A stretch of DNA of 64,000 bases, from positions 14,634,669-14,698,668 of the forward strand of contig NC_053126.1 of assembly GCF_010015445.1 (NCBI RefSeq), given 5' to 3'. The position numbers and the translations under genes are program-made. The notes below the pieces were generated by a model. It was not told where the DNA came from. It did not search any database and saw only the letters and a program-made list of their open reading frames with translations. Positions 12,406-24,176 of this stretch are shown here, in pieces (within the stretch, counting starts at the first letter, position 1; the number at the start of each line of letters is the position of its first letter). Origin of the DNA: Perca fluviatilis (taxonomy: Eukaryota; Chordata; Actinopteri; Perciformes; Percidae).

Positions 12406-15297
12406 GGCTGTGAAATGTCTTTTACGCAACTGCATGTCAACATCAGCTCATGTTACAGTGGTAAAGTAACTCCAGCAGGTGGCAGTATGTGATAGGAACT
12501 GATGAGGCATTCTGCTGCAGAGAAGGAAGTCTATTTTTATTTATTTTTATTTTATGCTGCTTATTAATTACAGCTGAAAAACGGTCATGCCAAATCAATT
12601 ACAAATAGAATTATGCTTCTATTGAGAAAAAAAGAAACCAATCTTTTGGTACTGTTTCAACCTTTATTTACAGCTCCATAAAATTCCATATCTTTTCACA
12701 AGCTTGCTTTTAAAGTATTTATGACACAAATGTCGGGGCAGCAGGGAAAGGTCGATATTTACAAGTGAATATGTATCATATTAAATGATGCCTGGAAAAG
12801 CAATCAATAGAAATGACTTTTTCTCAATGGAGCGACCATGCAGGAAAAGGACTCAAATGCAGTTGAAAATACAAATGCATATCTTTAGATTTGTGTTACG
12901 GTCTACTGAGCTTGACTCATTATGACTTATATTAAATTACTTTATGAATAGAAATGACCTTAACCTTGTGTAGAGTTGTGATTGTGTACTTTTACTGTCA
13001 TCCTTCAGTACCACGGGAAAAAGAGTTAATACCCCCATTGAGACATGAAAAAACCAAACTCATTGTTTTGACATTACAATGTGAACAAGGGATGGACATG
13101 GACAACCAGGTTGCAGCAGTTAAAAAAAGGTCTGTTGTAAAAAGTTGAGAAAGTGTGACTGAAATGTTTTTATTCCGTCATTTGACATTATTTTCAATGA
13201 AATGTTGAGCAGTTTGCACGAATTTGCAGTGAAACACAAATCTGCTTTTCAGCATCTCAAATGTGAGATTTGAGACTTACAGAAAGGGAAGACTGCTATT
13301 CAGAGCAGTTTGGAAAAAAAACATCAGCTACAGAAGCACTTTGTAGTGTAACACAAGTCAGCTTCATTCCCCATTGAACATTCACAGTTAATGCTAAATT
13401 GTACTGACGCATACTTTCTAGTAGTGGAGTTGCCGAGACCCGTGGGTAATGTTGAGCAGGTGGGAAGTACAGTGGTAAAGTAAAACCTACAACAATCCTG
13501 CCTTGTGAATAGTAGAGTTTATTCAAGTTGAGACGTGTTTATCTGAGCATAGAGAATTGCTTTCGAAAGCCCTTTAATCTGTGAAAGATTAAAAAATCTT
13601 TTTTTCCCAGCAAAACTAAATTATGCCCCTAACTTGAGGCTAAATGAATAGGTGCTTATTTCTTTATTTTCCTCTGGGCCATAGCCTGAAGTGTTTGGGG
13701 TACAAATTGTGAAACAATTTGTTCCAGATGTCCATTGAAAAGTCATAATAGCACTGCATTTGCAAACCGCAATTCCTGCTGTGCATTTGAGCCATTCTGA
13801 TATTAAATGAGTAGAATTTTGGTGGATTGGAAATTGACCGTGCTAATGTTTGCACAACTGCAGTTAAACAATATTTTGCAAAGCTGCTGTAAAACAGGGT
13901 GATAGTGACGTTTTTTTTTTTGAGAATTACAGCGCAGGGCCAAGGATGTGACCGTGGCTGATGGGAAATGAGGGGCATGTTGCCACGGCAAGAAAAAAAA
14001 AAAAAAAAAAGTTAGAGAATGTGTGGTGGTGGTGAGGCAGCAGGGATGTCTTTGTTTTTCGCCATCTGAGCAGTTCAGTCTTCACTTCTCGTATTTCTCA
14101 ATGTGGATATGCAGGAAAGACAGTGTACTTGTACATCTTTGTTGTGAGGCTGAGGTTTGTGTGCGTGAGAAGGGGAACATGATATACTGTACAGTTGGAG
14201 GGGGAGGTTTCATTAGTCCTGACTCAGAATGAGGTAAGAGATAACAAAAGGAGGATGGTGCACGTACTGTAGGAGAAAGGAGATCCTTGGAACAAACTGT
14301 ACCAAAAGGGTTGTGTCAAGGTCAAATATACTTAAACCGATAATATAACGCTCAGTATATCCTACCTGATATATCCTCACTGGACTAAAACACCCCAGAC
14401 CACAGCACTCAGTTATGCTGTCATGTCAGGCCTGCTTGGTGAATTCACTGCTGTGTGGTTATGCTGATGAAGGGGGAAAGGCCTGGGCCTACAGCAGCTC
14501 TCATAGGCCAGGAGGCAGGATCCTCTGTCTCCTCCAGTAAGTGGAGACATGTGAGACCAGTCAGTCTCCAATTAGGCCCAGACTGTTTCCCAGAAGCGCT
14601 TGAGGCCTCCCCCTGCCTCTGAGCCCACCACGGCGGGAGAATGGTGCACCCCACAGTGTCAGGACCTGACCTCAGCTGGCATGAGACGGGCCCTTTCTCG
14701 TATTGGGCTCATGCAGGCGAAGAATGGCGTGTGCACGCACAAACGCTGTCACGAAAGCGTAAATGAAACACAGCCATGGTGGACGTTTTTAAACCAGTTC
14801 ACAGCTGCATAAAATTTGCTTCAACAGGTTTCTCGGTTTTCAGTTTTGCATACAATTACCAAGGTTATTTAAGAAGCATGATGCTTTGAAGTTGACGTTT
14901 TAAGAGTAAATGCTGTCAATCATTGTTCTTAGACAATAACAAGCTGTCAATGCCGATTCAGTAAACAGCATCCCATAAGATTGCTCTTAACACTACTGTC
15001 ATGTTTATACAAATCCAAAAAAACACTACACATAGACAGACTGGAGCCAAGTGCAGCTCATACTTTGAGTTACCGTATATCACAATGTTTTAGGCGCATG
15101 CACACTTCAGGTGCTGTGTTGACTGATTCATTGTTACTTTACTAGAAGAAAAAATCCTGTTTAAATCACTTTAGGAAACCGAGGGGCACTGAATTCATCC
15201 TAGGGCAGGATTTCTGAGAAAGGGAGTTTAAAAACAAATACAACAAAGTCTCTCCCTCACCTTCCTCTCCTTATGTCTCTCTCTCGCCCTCTGCTTC

Positions 15298-15328
<31 letters not shown>

Positions 15329-18185
15329 TATAACCATGCGAACACCACATTTACAGTATATCACAGCATCTTAGCCATCTGAGAGTGAGTTTATAGCACA
15401 TGATAGTGAAAAGCAGTAAAACGTTGGCCTGTGTTCATGGCAGCAAGTAAAATACTGCTGGAATGTGGATTAGCCAATATAATTTACTAATTTAGTTCAA
15501 AGTATTTTTCCACAAACATGCAGTTGTGTAAGTTTGAAAATCGCCCGCATACAAAATCTTGCAAAACATCTAATTTAAACTAGCTGGAGCAGAAGAAAAA
15601 AATGAAGATCTATGGCTTCACTTAAGTTTTTATTTTAAATTATGCGACTTACATCTGAACATTACATCTATCCCTTTCCCTAAGGAGGACCTGTCCGTAG
15701 GTGACCAAGATATAAGAGTAAAGATTAGTGTATTAGTGTAAAGATAATAAAGGAGTGTGAAAACAAACAGATTCTAGCAGACCGCCTGATACAATCCTTC
15801 TGGTTTAACTGGAGTGTACTGGGATTTATGACCCATTTGTAAACATAAGCAGTGTAATGTGAAGCTAATAAAAAGTACTAAAAGTAATTTAACAGATAAT
15901 GTAGTAACAGCAGTGACTGGCATTCTTGGATGAGGCTACAACTGAGAAATGATGCAGCCACCTTAGGTATTAGTTCCTGAATTGAATTTGACTGAATAGA
16001 ATTAATTTGAGAGATAGACGGCGTCTGAGTGCCACAACAATTAGATTTACTGGAAAAGAAGAATTCACTTTTTTTGGGTAGTGAACTTGCTGATGTAGGG
16101 GTGCAGAAACACTGTGTGAACAAGACAGAAGGTTGTTTGTCCCAGCGGGAAAATGGTATTGTGGGATTTTTTTTCTGCACATTCATTGAACTGTGGGTGG
16201 CTCTTATTCTCGGAAACTTTTTCAATGTGGTGTGAAAAGAAGCACTTTTTTTTTTCCTGTGGGACTTTTACGATTTATCTTATGTCTTAATGGAGCGTCC
16301 CGTATATTATCTCATGTTGATTGCAGTATATTGTGCAGCTTAATGATTACAGGCATTGCAGAAATCTCAGATGAGAACTGCTGGTAGATGGATAAGCTGG
16401 AGCGATTTCTGGAACGGGCAGATTGTTTGTTTACATGCAGGTTGGAGGTTGGAACAGACTGTTCCCTCCTTCCAAGATTTCTAGTAAAAGAGGGAAAAAG
16501 AGGCCGTGGTTTGGGGCGCCTCCAGAAGAATTTCCTGTCTACAGGGAGTGCCCCGTTAGAAGAGGACAAAAGGAAATGCCTTGAGAAGAGAGGGAGTGAT
16601 CTCTGATTCAGGACAAGCTTACCGCACAATTGATGGTCAGAGTCAAAGTAAAAAGTCCCATTGAGCTTCTCTGTGTGATGCTTACAATCAGAATACATAT
16701 CTAAAATATGTAGGAGAGGCTGTGGAGACAAGGGCCCCCTCTGTTAGACCTCTCAGGGACACTGAGTTGCTGTTTGCAGAGGTCACAAACCTCAAAGTGT
16801 AGGAGTGATACATATTTAATGTAAAATGGGAGGATTGCAGCTGAAACAAAGAGAACTGTAAGAATGAGAAATACATGGCTATATATACTGACCGTTAAAG
16901 CAGCTGCAATTTTAATAGAAGCAATAGAGAAGATAAAAAGAGATGATGAAAGAGCCCTCCTGTAACTCACTCTGAGCAGAAACACACCTGCACCAGTAAC
17001 AATAGGCTGTATTTTTAAACTCCCAATGGCTTGCAGTCAGTTTATAGTCCCTTGATATGACTTCATTGCATCTGCTTGCCATGAAGACGTTTCATGTAAG
17101 GTCATCAAATTCCCAGTCATGCATACGCGGAATTATTTACTGATTGAGGGAATAGCTAGGATCAAAGGTTTCCTCTGGGTGACTGATGCATCCTGGGTAG
17201 TATCCTCAAACATCTGTGACTGAGTCAGTCCTTTACACAATGTGGAGTATGCAGTAAAAGGTGATTTATAGTTAATGGATAACTTGCAATCAAGATCTGG
17301 TTCCTCTAGGATGACATCTTCTAGGTAAATCCCCTCTGTTCCTTCGAAACGTCGCTGTACTCTGCGTGTCACACATCACAGGCCGCTATCAACACTCTTA
17401 TCTAGACAGTAACCACAAAACCGGTATGTGTGAAGGTTGCACATACACACTAAATCTATCCGGAAATGTCAGACTTACTGGAACAGCTTAGGATCAAGTT
17501 ACTACTGTGTTATAGAGGAAGTGTGTGTGTGTGTCTGCGTTTGCATGTGTTCATGAGTGTATATGCATATGGATAACCAGCATATTATACTATTTGCATA
17601 TGAAAACTGTATGCATGCACAAGACCCTCAATGAATTTGTATGTTTTGGCAGTATGCACCCTCTTGAGTGCATTTAGACAAGGTGTGTGCATGTAACAGC
17701 ATCTCTCAGTCAATCTGCTATCATAGTGTAGACAGATATATTACCATCTGCCCAATGACATCAGCCAGCTATTTCTAGGGTTTGTGGGAATCAAAGTCCA
17801 TTTTGAACATCCCGATTATGTCATTGGCTCCCTTTGTCTCCAAACATTTGATACTGATAAACGGATGGAGGTAAACAGATAGAGGCAGGCGAGCCGAGAT
17901 AGGCGGGCAGCGTCAGATCAATCATATTATCTGCCATGATGCAATCTGAATGTTTGAGGCAGCAGTTGATCTGGACACTGGCCGTTTCGGGGAACTGGGC
18001 AGATGTGCATTTTCCAGATGCAGCTCGTACCACTATGATGGTATGACCTCACATGTTTATTTCAGTCGGTAAGTGCAGACATCAAAGAGGTGCAGATTGC
18101 ACTCTTGCACATGATGGTTTCCTTCAGGGTGTTATTTAGGTTTCCCTCTTGTTTGCACATGACTCTTACATTGTGAAATTGTGGG
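12406..18185. other. Intergenic region, no gene seen
   Basis: No exon series, conserved protein motif or strong promoter was found. It contains an A18 run (13993-14010), a CA run (15300-15326) and generally AT-rich unique-looking DNA. Scattered ORFs of 60-139 codons have no recognisable motifs and overlap on both strands. Confidence 0.6.
15300..15326. repeat. (CA)n microsatellite
   Basis: A short, clean CA run preceded by a pyrimidine-rich CTCTCTC tract. Confidence 0.9.
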
Positions 18186-18753
18186 AAACATTATTTACTT
18201 TCTTGCTGAGAGTTAGATGAAAAGATCGATCCAACTCTCATGCCTGTATGGTAAATATGAAGCCACGACCAGCAGCTGGTTCGCTTAGCTTAGCACAAAG
18301 ACTGGAAACAGGGGGAAATAGCTAGCCTAGCTCTGTCCAAAGGTAACAAAATCCCCCCACCAGCATGTGGAAAGCTCTGCTGAGCTGAGGTGTTATGTGC
18401 CAGACAATTATTTTGGTTGGGACCAGTAACTTCCAGGAGTCTGGTAACTGGAACAAAAAATAGTCTGGGGCATAACCCCTAGTGAAACAGCAAATTGTGT
18501 CTTTTACACTAATGTAAAGATTAATCAAGCATGATATAACCTGTTAATCAGGGAGCTTTAGAGGTGCTAGTAGGTGGACCTTTGGACAGAGCCAGGCTAA
18601 CTGTTTCCCCCCTTTTTCCAGTTTTTATGCTATGTTATGCTAAGCTAAGCTACGCTTATTGGCTGCAGGCTCCAGCTACATATTTAACATACAGACATGA
18701 GAGTGGTGTTTGTGTTCTTGTCTTACTCTCAGCAAGAAAGAAAATAAATGTTA
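18186..18753. mobile_element. Foldback (long inverted repeat) element
   Basis: The left arm (about 18186-18353) and right arm (about 18570-18753) are imperfect reverse complements. Matching landmarks are TTTCTTGCTGAGAGT on the left against ACTCTCAGCAAGAAAG on the right, and CTCTGTCCAAAGG against CCTTTGGACAGAG. Each arm also carries TTAGCTTAGC-type repeats. The centre of about 215 bp is unique. There is no transposase ORF, so this is a non-autonomous element. I recognise the arm sequence as a frequent teleost repeat, but do not assign a superfamily. Confidence 0.75.
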
Positions 18754-20289
18754 CCCAAAACGTCAAACTAGACTAGCTCATATAATAATCATTTTCTATC
18801 TTTTAAACAAAGATAGAATGAGATTTGGTCTGTAGTGGAATTTCCAGAAACACCATGTTGTGGTAAGATGAGACAAGGAAGTAACATCAGGTCACTCCTA
18901 GGTCACAAGTCAGGGGACGAGAACATCTGGAAAATACTGTATCTATTAAACCTGTCCCGTGTTCAAGTATGAATATGTGTTTCTCTAGAGATTGAGGGAT
19001 TCTAGGCAGCTGCAAAATGGAATGTTGTGTTCCGGGGCCGTCTCCATTTAAAGGTCACCCGAAAACAGAGTAAAAGGGGCCTCACACGCATCTTAGCCTT
19101 CTTCCCAGAGAGAGATAGACTGAATTAGATTTAGGTGAGCATCTTGACAGCCAAACTTGACAGCTTGAGCGAGACATATAAGCTCTCTTGGAAATACACA
19201 TTCACTCAGAGTTGGGATGGCACTAAATGACACTTCATGTGGTTAACTGTACTGCTAATCCTAATTCTCCTCGATCAAGAGTTCATTAAATGCTTTTGTG
19301 TAAGTCATCAAAGTCTCAAACCTTCTTCACGTATGTGAATATGAGTTGTGCTGCTCTTGAGTTTTTCCATAACATGGTGCACTGTGGATCAGCTGATTTA
19401 CACACTATAATCTTGGGCATTTGACTTCAACTTTCCAGTAAATGTCAAGGTGCCATTTCCTTAGCAACCACATCTAGCATAATGTGGCTCGTGGTGAAAA
19501 ATAATGACACACTGGATGCCAGGCCCTGATGACGTTTGTGACATTCACTTCTTTCTTTGACTTCTTCCTCAACACCATGACTGCACAGTCAAACTGAACT
19601 GAATCACACATTCCTCTAGTGTGCATTTCCTGTATCTATTTTCACAAGTTAGCACTAAATGAAATTAAAATAGTCACTGCCCCAATTGTGTCAGCTATAT
19701 GTGATTTCGAAAGAAAGGGTTTTAAAATTCCAGCGCAGGTCTCTCAGGAGTTAGTCCTGTGATGTCTGTCTCAATGATAGCCCCAGCTGAAGTTCCCAGC
19801 TCACTGCCACATGGCTGAAATGTTGGTAATAGACCCACGTGCTCTTCCAGTTGCAATTTATCACAACAGAACTAGACGTTCCTATTATTGTCTCATTGGC
19901 TTATGCCAGGAAAATTTCAAGCGAAGGAAAGACAACACGCTCTGGAAAAGTGCCCTTAAGTTTATCACAGCTTTCCTGTTATCAACGTGAAAAACTTTTC
20001 TCCTCTCCTCCTGCTCCTCCTCCTCTTCGTTTTAACCTTGAGGGAAGCAGAATTGGAACTGGCCCTGTCAATGGGCCACATTGTGGTGAAATGTAAATAT
20101 TGGAACGGTGCCCAGAGTTGAAATATTTTCTGGCAGGGCTGACAACAACCAATGCCAGAAAGTACGTCATAAAATCAGGAATCAAATAATTTATTCAAAG
20201 ACCATTCTCAGCAATGTAATAGGCTACTGTTAAGAAGGTTCACAGCTGTTGTGAGATAGATGGACACATTTTCGAGGGATAATAATCTA
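18754..20289. other. Intergenic region, nothing recognised
   Basis: AT-rich DNA without repeats that I recognise, conserved coding motifs or splice-consistent exon series. Confidence 0.5.
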
Positions 20290-21504
20290 TGCCACTGGTG
20301 GACAATACATTTACTCAAGTACTGTCCTTCAGTGCAAATTTGAGATACTTCTATTTAACTTGAGTATTTCTGTTTTATGATACTTTATACTTTTACTCCA
20401 CATTCACATCCACATTCACACTCCAACATTTCAGACAAAAACATTATACTTTTTACTCCACCACATTTAAATGACAGCTATAGTTACTTTTCAGATTAAG
20501 ATATTACACACAAAGATATGATCAGCTCAAAACAAATACTGTATTATCACATATTAAAATAAAGACTATATGAAGTAGTTAAAATTAGCTCCACCTTGAC
20601 CAGCTACAACATTAAGGTGTCGCTTACATTCATACATCAATAATAATCATTCAATTATATTATAAAACTGATTGGTATCATTCTGCATAATGAGTACGTT
20701 TGATACTTTAGTGTTTCTGAAACTCTGTAATTTTTCATTTAATGATCTTAAATGACCCGTAACAGCAAACGAGACTAACAGTGAAAAGAACACTATTTTT
20801 GCGTAGTTTTTATTAGTGCCGTTGCTTTGGGTTTTTCCCGCGTAGTCACGGAATGATTTGTGGCAGGTAGATGGCGCTACAGCAACACATTCTGATGGTT
20901 CACAGATTTCTTTGTAACACAGGAAATTAAATGAAGAACAACTAAAAGCTAAAAGGGAAAGGGAAAGTGAAGATAATTACAGGATTGTAAATGATTCCAC
21001 CCCAAATTGGCCCTCAGGTATCATTCATAAAATAACGATGCGATGTGGTTGTACGTCAATACCCAGCATTAAATCAAGTCCCCCTTCCATTTAGCGCCAG
21101 GTTTTTATTTCTTTTTAGTCCGTGTTTGTGTTGGCCTACTTACATTTTCTTTACCCTTGTCCCCCTGTAATAGTATAAAGCGTCCGTGCGTTCCATGAAA
21201 TGTGCTATTTGAATCTAAGTTATGACGTTCGTTTGTTACAACAAATTCTTAATGCTTTGGCTCGTGGTGCAGTCAAAGTGATAACGTTGTTACCCGGTTT
21301 AGGTCACGATACATCCAAAGTAGACTAAGTTACCGTAAGCAACACTTGAAATGCAACGATGCATCTGTAAAGTATTCTCTTATTGTAAATTAATGATTTT
21401 CTGTCTATCAACGCCGTTTGGCCTCCATTGACTTACATTAGCTTGCGATTGCGTCTGAATTTACGCCGTAGCGAGTAGTATGAAAAGGCGAAAATCCGCG
21501 TAGT

Positions 21505-21575
21505 GAGATTGGTCGGGGTGGTGGATGGGTAAAACACAGGACCTTCACCCAGGAGACTGGGGATTGTGTCCCGCG
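21505..21575 (+). mobile_element. tRNA-like SINE head
   Basis: GGTGGATGGGTAAAAC resembles an A box and GGGGATTGTGTCCCG a degenerate B box, joined by CACCCAGGAGACTGG. This is a combination I recognise from fish SINE-like repeats. No acceptor stem closes it. It leads into the CpG-rich tandem units at 21649. Confidence 0.45.
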
Positions 21576-21648
21576 TGCCACGTTTCCTTTGTGTCCTGCA
21601 TTTCCTAAACTCAATTGTCGCTTTCTTCTTTTCCTAAACCCAACCCGT

Positions 21649-21810
21649 CCGCTGTATACAGCGCTCAAAATGCGTACAGATAATACGCCACTTGGCGAAA
21701 GTGGTGTGTATGTTTACGTCCGCTGTATACAGCGTAGACATACACAGTGGATAACTTAAAATGCGTACAGATAACACGCCACTTAAGAAAGTGGGCGTGT
21801 ATGTTTACGC
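21649..21810. repeat. CpG-rich tandem repeat, two units
   Basis: Unit 1 (21649-21718) and unit 2 (21720-21810) share CCGCTGTATACAGCG, AAAATGCGTACAGATAA, ACGCCACTT and GTGTATGTTTACG in the same order. Unit 2 has an extra 20 bp or so after the first motif. The motif CGCTGTATACAGCG is itself a perfect palindrome. Confidence 0.8.
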
Positions 21811-22522
21811 GAAGTCATGATGTCATGTTGCGTAAAGAAAAGATCTTTACGACAGCAGGTGTGGTAAAAACACTACTGCTTTTGTCCAAGGCGGCCGCTA
21901 GAATCAACACAAACTGAAAGTTATAAATAGCTACTTTAAGTACAGTTTGTCTTTAATACTTACATTTTTTTTTTTATTTTAATGCAGGATTTGTAGGAGT
22001 ACTTTTTTATTGTTGCTACTTTTACTTAAAGTAATCATCGACATAGGTGCCGCAGAAAAAACAAACTGGAGATCTTCGAGATTGTAACTTTAAGTAAATT
22101 ATTTGAATACTAATCTATGTATTTGTTGAATAAGTAAAACAAGAATTCTTATGAAAAACACAAGTTGCACAAGATGAACTAACTTACCTAGAATAGTTGC
22201 AATTGTCAAATATCATTGTGAATAGTTTTGTGGGTGTGAAAGGTATGTTACTGGCTCTGTGTTCTGCTTTTAGCTCTTCCCAGAAGGCAGCTGTGACAGT
22301 GAGGGTACTCTCGGCCAGCCATAATGTGCAGGGAGAAATGCCCAGTGCTCCATGTGCCCAGCATGTTGTTACACGTGGGATTTCACTGCCAACTTTCACT
22401 GACAGTTTTCACACCTTTTCAGATCATCAAATGGAAATCATCCACTCATAAGTAACCTGTGTATTGATACAAGATGAAAACACCCATGTCTGGTGAAGGG
22501 TGAATACCGTTTTTTTCAGCCC

Positions 22523-22976
22523 TGCAGACAGTAGTCTTGCTTTGCCATAGCGCTGCGGAGGAGGGTCTGGTTAGTCCACACAGCATTCCGGGATGGGAGA
22601 AAAACGTGCTCTGGTTTATTGGCATTTCTTTCAACCAATCACAATTGTCTTGAGCGGTGCTAAGCACCGAGCAGAGCCTCGGTAACGCTGCGAAATCGCC
22701 TCGGGAAGAAACTTGTTTTGGTGGAGCGTGTACGTTCAAAGGTTGTTTTAGTCATTCAACAGAAAACTCAGATTGGACAGATAGTCTAGCTAGCTGTCAA
22801 GATTTACCATGCAGAGATCTGAGGAGCAGTTAACCATAATCCTGATAAATTCACCAGAGTTTAAAATTCAACACAAAGAAAGCATAACGGACATCCGGTC
22901 GAAAAGAGCGACATCTGGCGGAATTTCCGGCGGCAACGGAGCAATCCCGGAAGTGGAACATCGTGGATATAGACTA
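22523..22976 (+). mobile_element. Teleost non-autonomous interspersed repeat
   Basis: The sequence runs through CCACACAGCATTCCGG, TGGTTTATTGGCATTTCTTT, GAAACTTGTTTTGGTGGA, AGATAGTCTAGCTAGCTGTC, GACATCTGGCGGAATTTCC and CCCGGAAGTGGAAC. I recognise this series from many teleost genomes. There is no coding capacity. Ends are approximate and the superfamily is not assigned. Confidence 0.55.
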
Positions 22977-24127
22977 TGCAGACAGAGACACAATAGAGAG
23001 AGTTTATACAGAGTGCACAAGTACTATGCATGATATGTCGGGCATAATGCCCGAAGAGGTGTCCATTAGGAATAATTGTAAAGGACGACGGGCAGACCAG
23101 AACCGTCGGACTAGCGGAGAAAGGGGAGTATACAGGGCCCTCATATGAGGGGACCCCACAAAGATACTGGAATGAATAGCCATGGATGTGGGAAGGGGCC
23201 CATAATGAGTGACCCTGGACAGGGTCAAGACATTTGTGCTACGCCCCTCACAAGGGCAGTATCCCACTTACACCAAGTTCACTTGCCAAAGAAGAAGAAT
23301 TAAGACCATTCATTTATATTTTCATGTGTTTTGCAATAAAAATCTAAAGTTTTTCATAACACCCGATGGTTTGACTAATACCTAGAACAATTGTTACCCT
23401 CCCATAAGGTTCATGTGCAATGGAAATTGTTGGTCACCGCTCCAGTAAGTAGGTCGAACCTTAGAAACGACTTGGCACCGAGAGATCTTTCTAGTCCGCT
23501 CAGCTCATAGAACCCCAGCTATGAGCCATAAAGCTAAAATTATGCTAGCGATATTCAAAGTCAATAAAACAAACAGACTAGACAAACAGCTAGCTATCCA
23601 GCCATGTCATTGCCCCCAAATCAATATAAATATTTTCACCCATAAAGATTAACCCATACCATGGTATAAATAAAAATAATGAATACCATAAGTAGAATCT
23701 CAACTTGTCTGCTGGTTAATATAGTTTGATTTTGTGTGAGCTAAATAATTTGTTTTCTTTTATATTTTTCTTTTCTTTCTTTAATTCTTAACTACGGTGC
23801 TATTTTTTTTTTAACACCTAACATGGTGCAGTCACTTCTACAATAATTACAAAGTGTTCTTCCCTCTAAATTGACAGTCATTCTCTACAGTAGAGTTGCA
23901 CAATCAACAGAAGAAACAAATCTTTGACACTCCTGAACAAAACGTTCTTTAGAGAATTTATGGCGTCACTCCACATAGCATGGATGACTATTTATAAATG
24001 TTTCTAGTCAACACAAAATACATAAATACATTTTATACCAATACCAAAAGGACATAGTTTACATTTTGTTAAGAATGAATTGTGAAAAACAGTGTTGCCA
24101 CTTGGGTTTCAAAGAAATTACACAAAG

Positions 24128-24131
<4 letters not shown>
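22977..24131. other. Intergenic region, nothing recognised
   Basis: Short overlapping ORFs near 22960-23270 on both strands carry no motif I can name. The rest is AT-rich. Confidence 0.5.

Positions 24132-24174
<43 letters not shown>
24132..24174. repeat. (GA)n microsatellite
   Basis: About 21 uninterrupted GA units. Confidence 0.95.

Positions 24175-24176
<2 letters not shown>

Larger units (their letters stand above)
20290..22040. mobile_element. Teleost interspersed repeat split by a ~1.2-kb insertion
   Basis: The left part (about 20290-20720) has the pattern TACTCAAGTACTG, ACTTGAGTATTTC and TTTTACTCCAC, typical of a very common fish repeat. The family's other end (ACTTTTACTTAAAGTAA, AATGCAGGATTTGTA) appears only at about 21930-22040. 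The roughly 1.2 kb between is foreign and includes the CpG-rich tandem repeat. Related fragments occur at 42648 and 59290. Family membership is from memory. The split is inferred from the order of the parts. Confidence 0.55.

Noticed and set aside
15878..16731. Minus-strand ORFs of 115 and 139 codons in the intergenic region
   Set aside because: No recognised motif, no splice-consistent partners, and both strands are open over the same AT-rich sequence.
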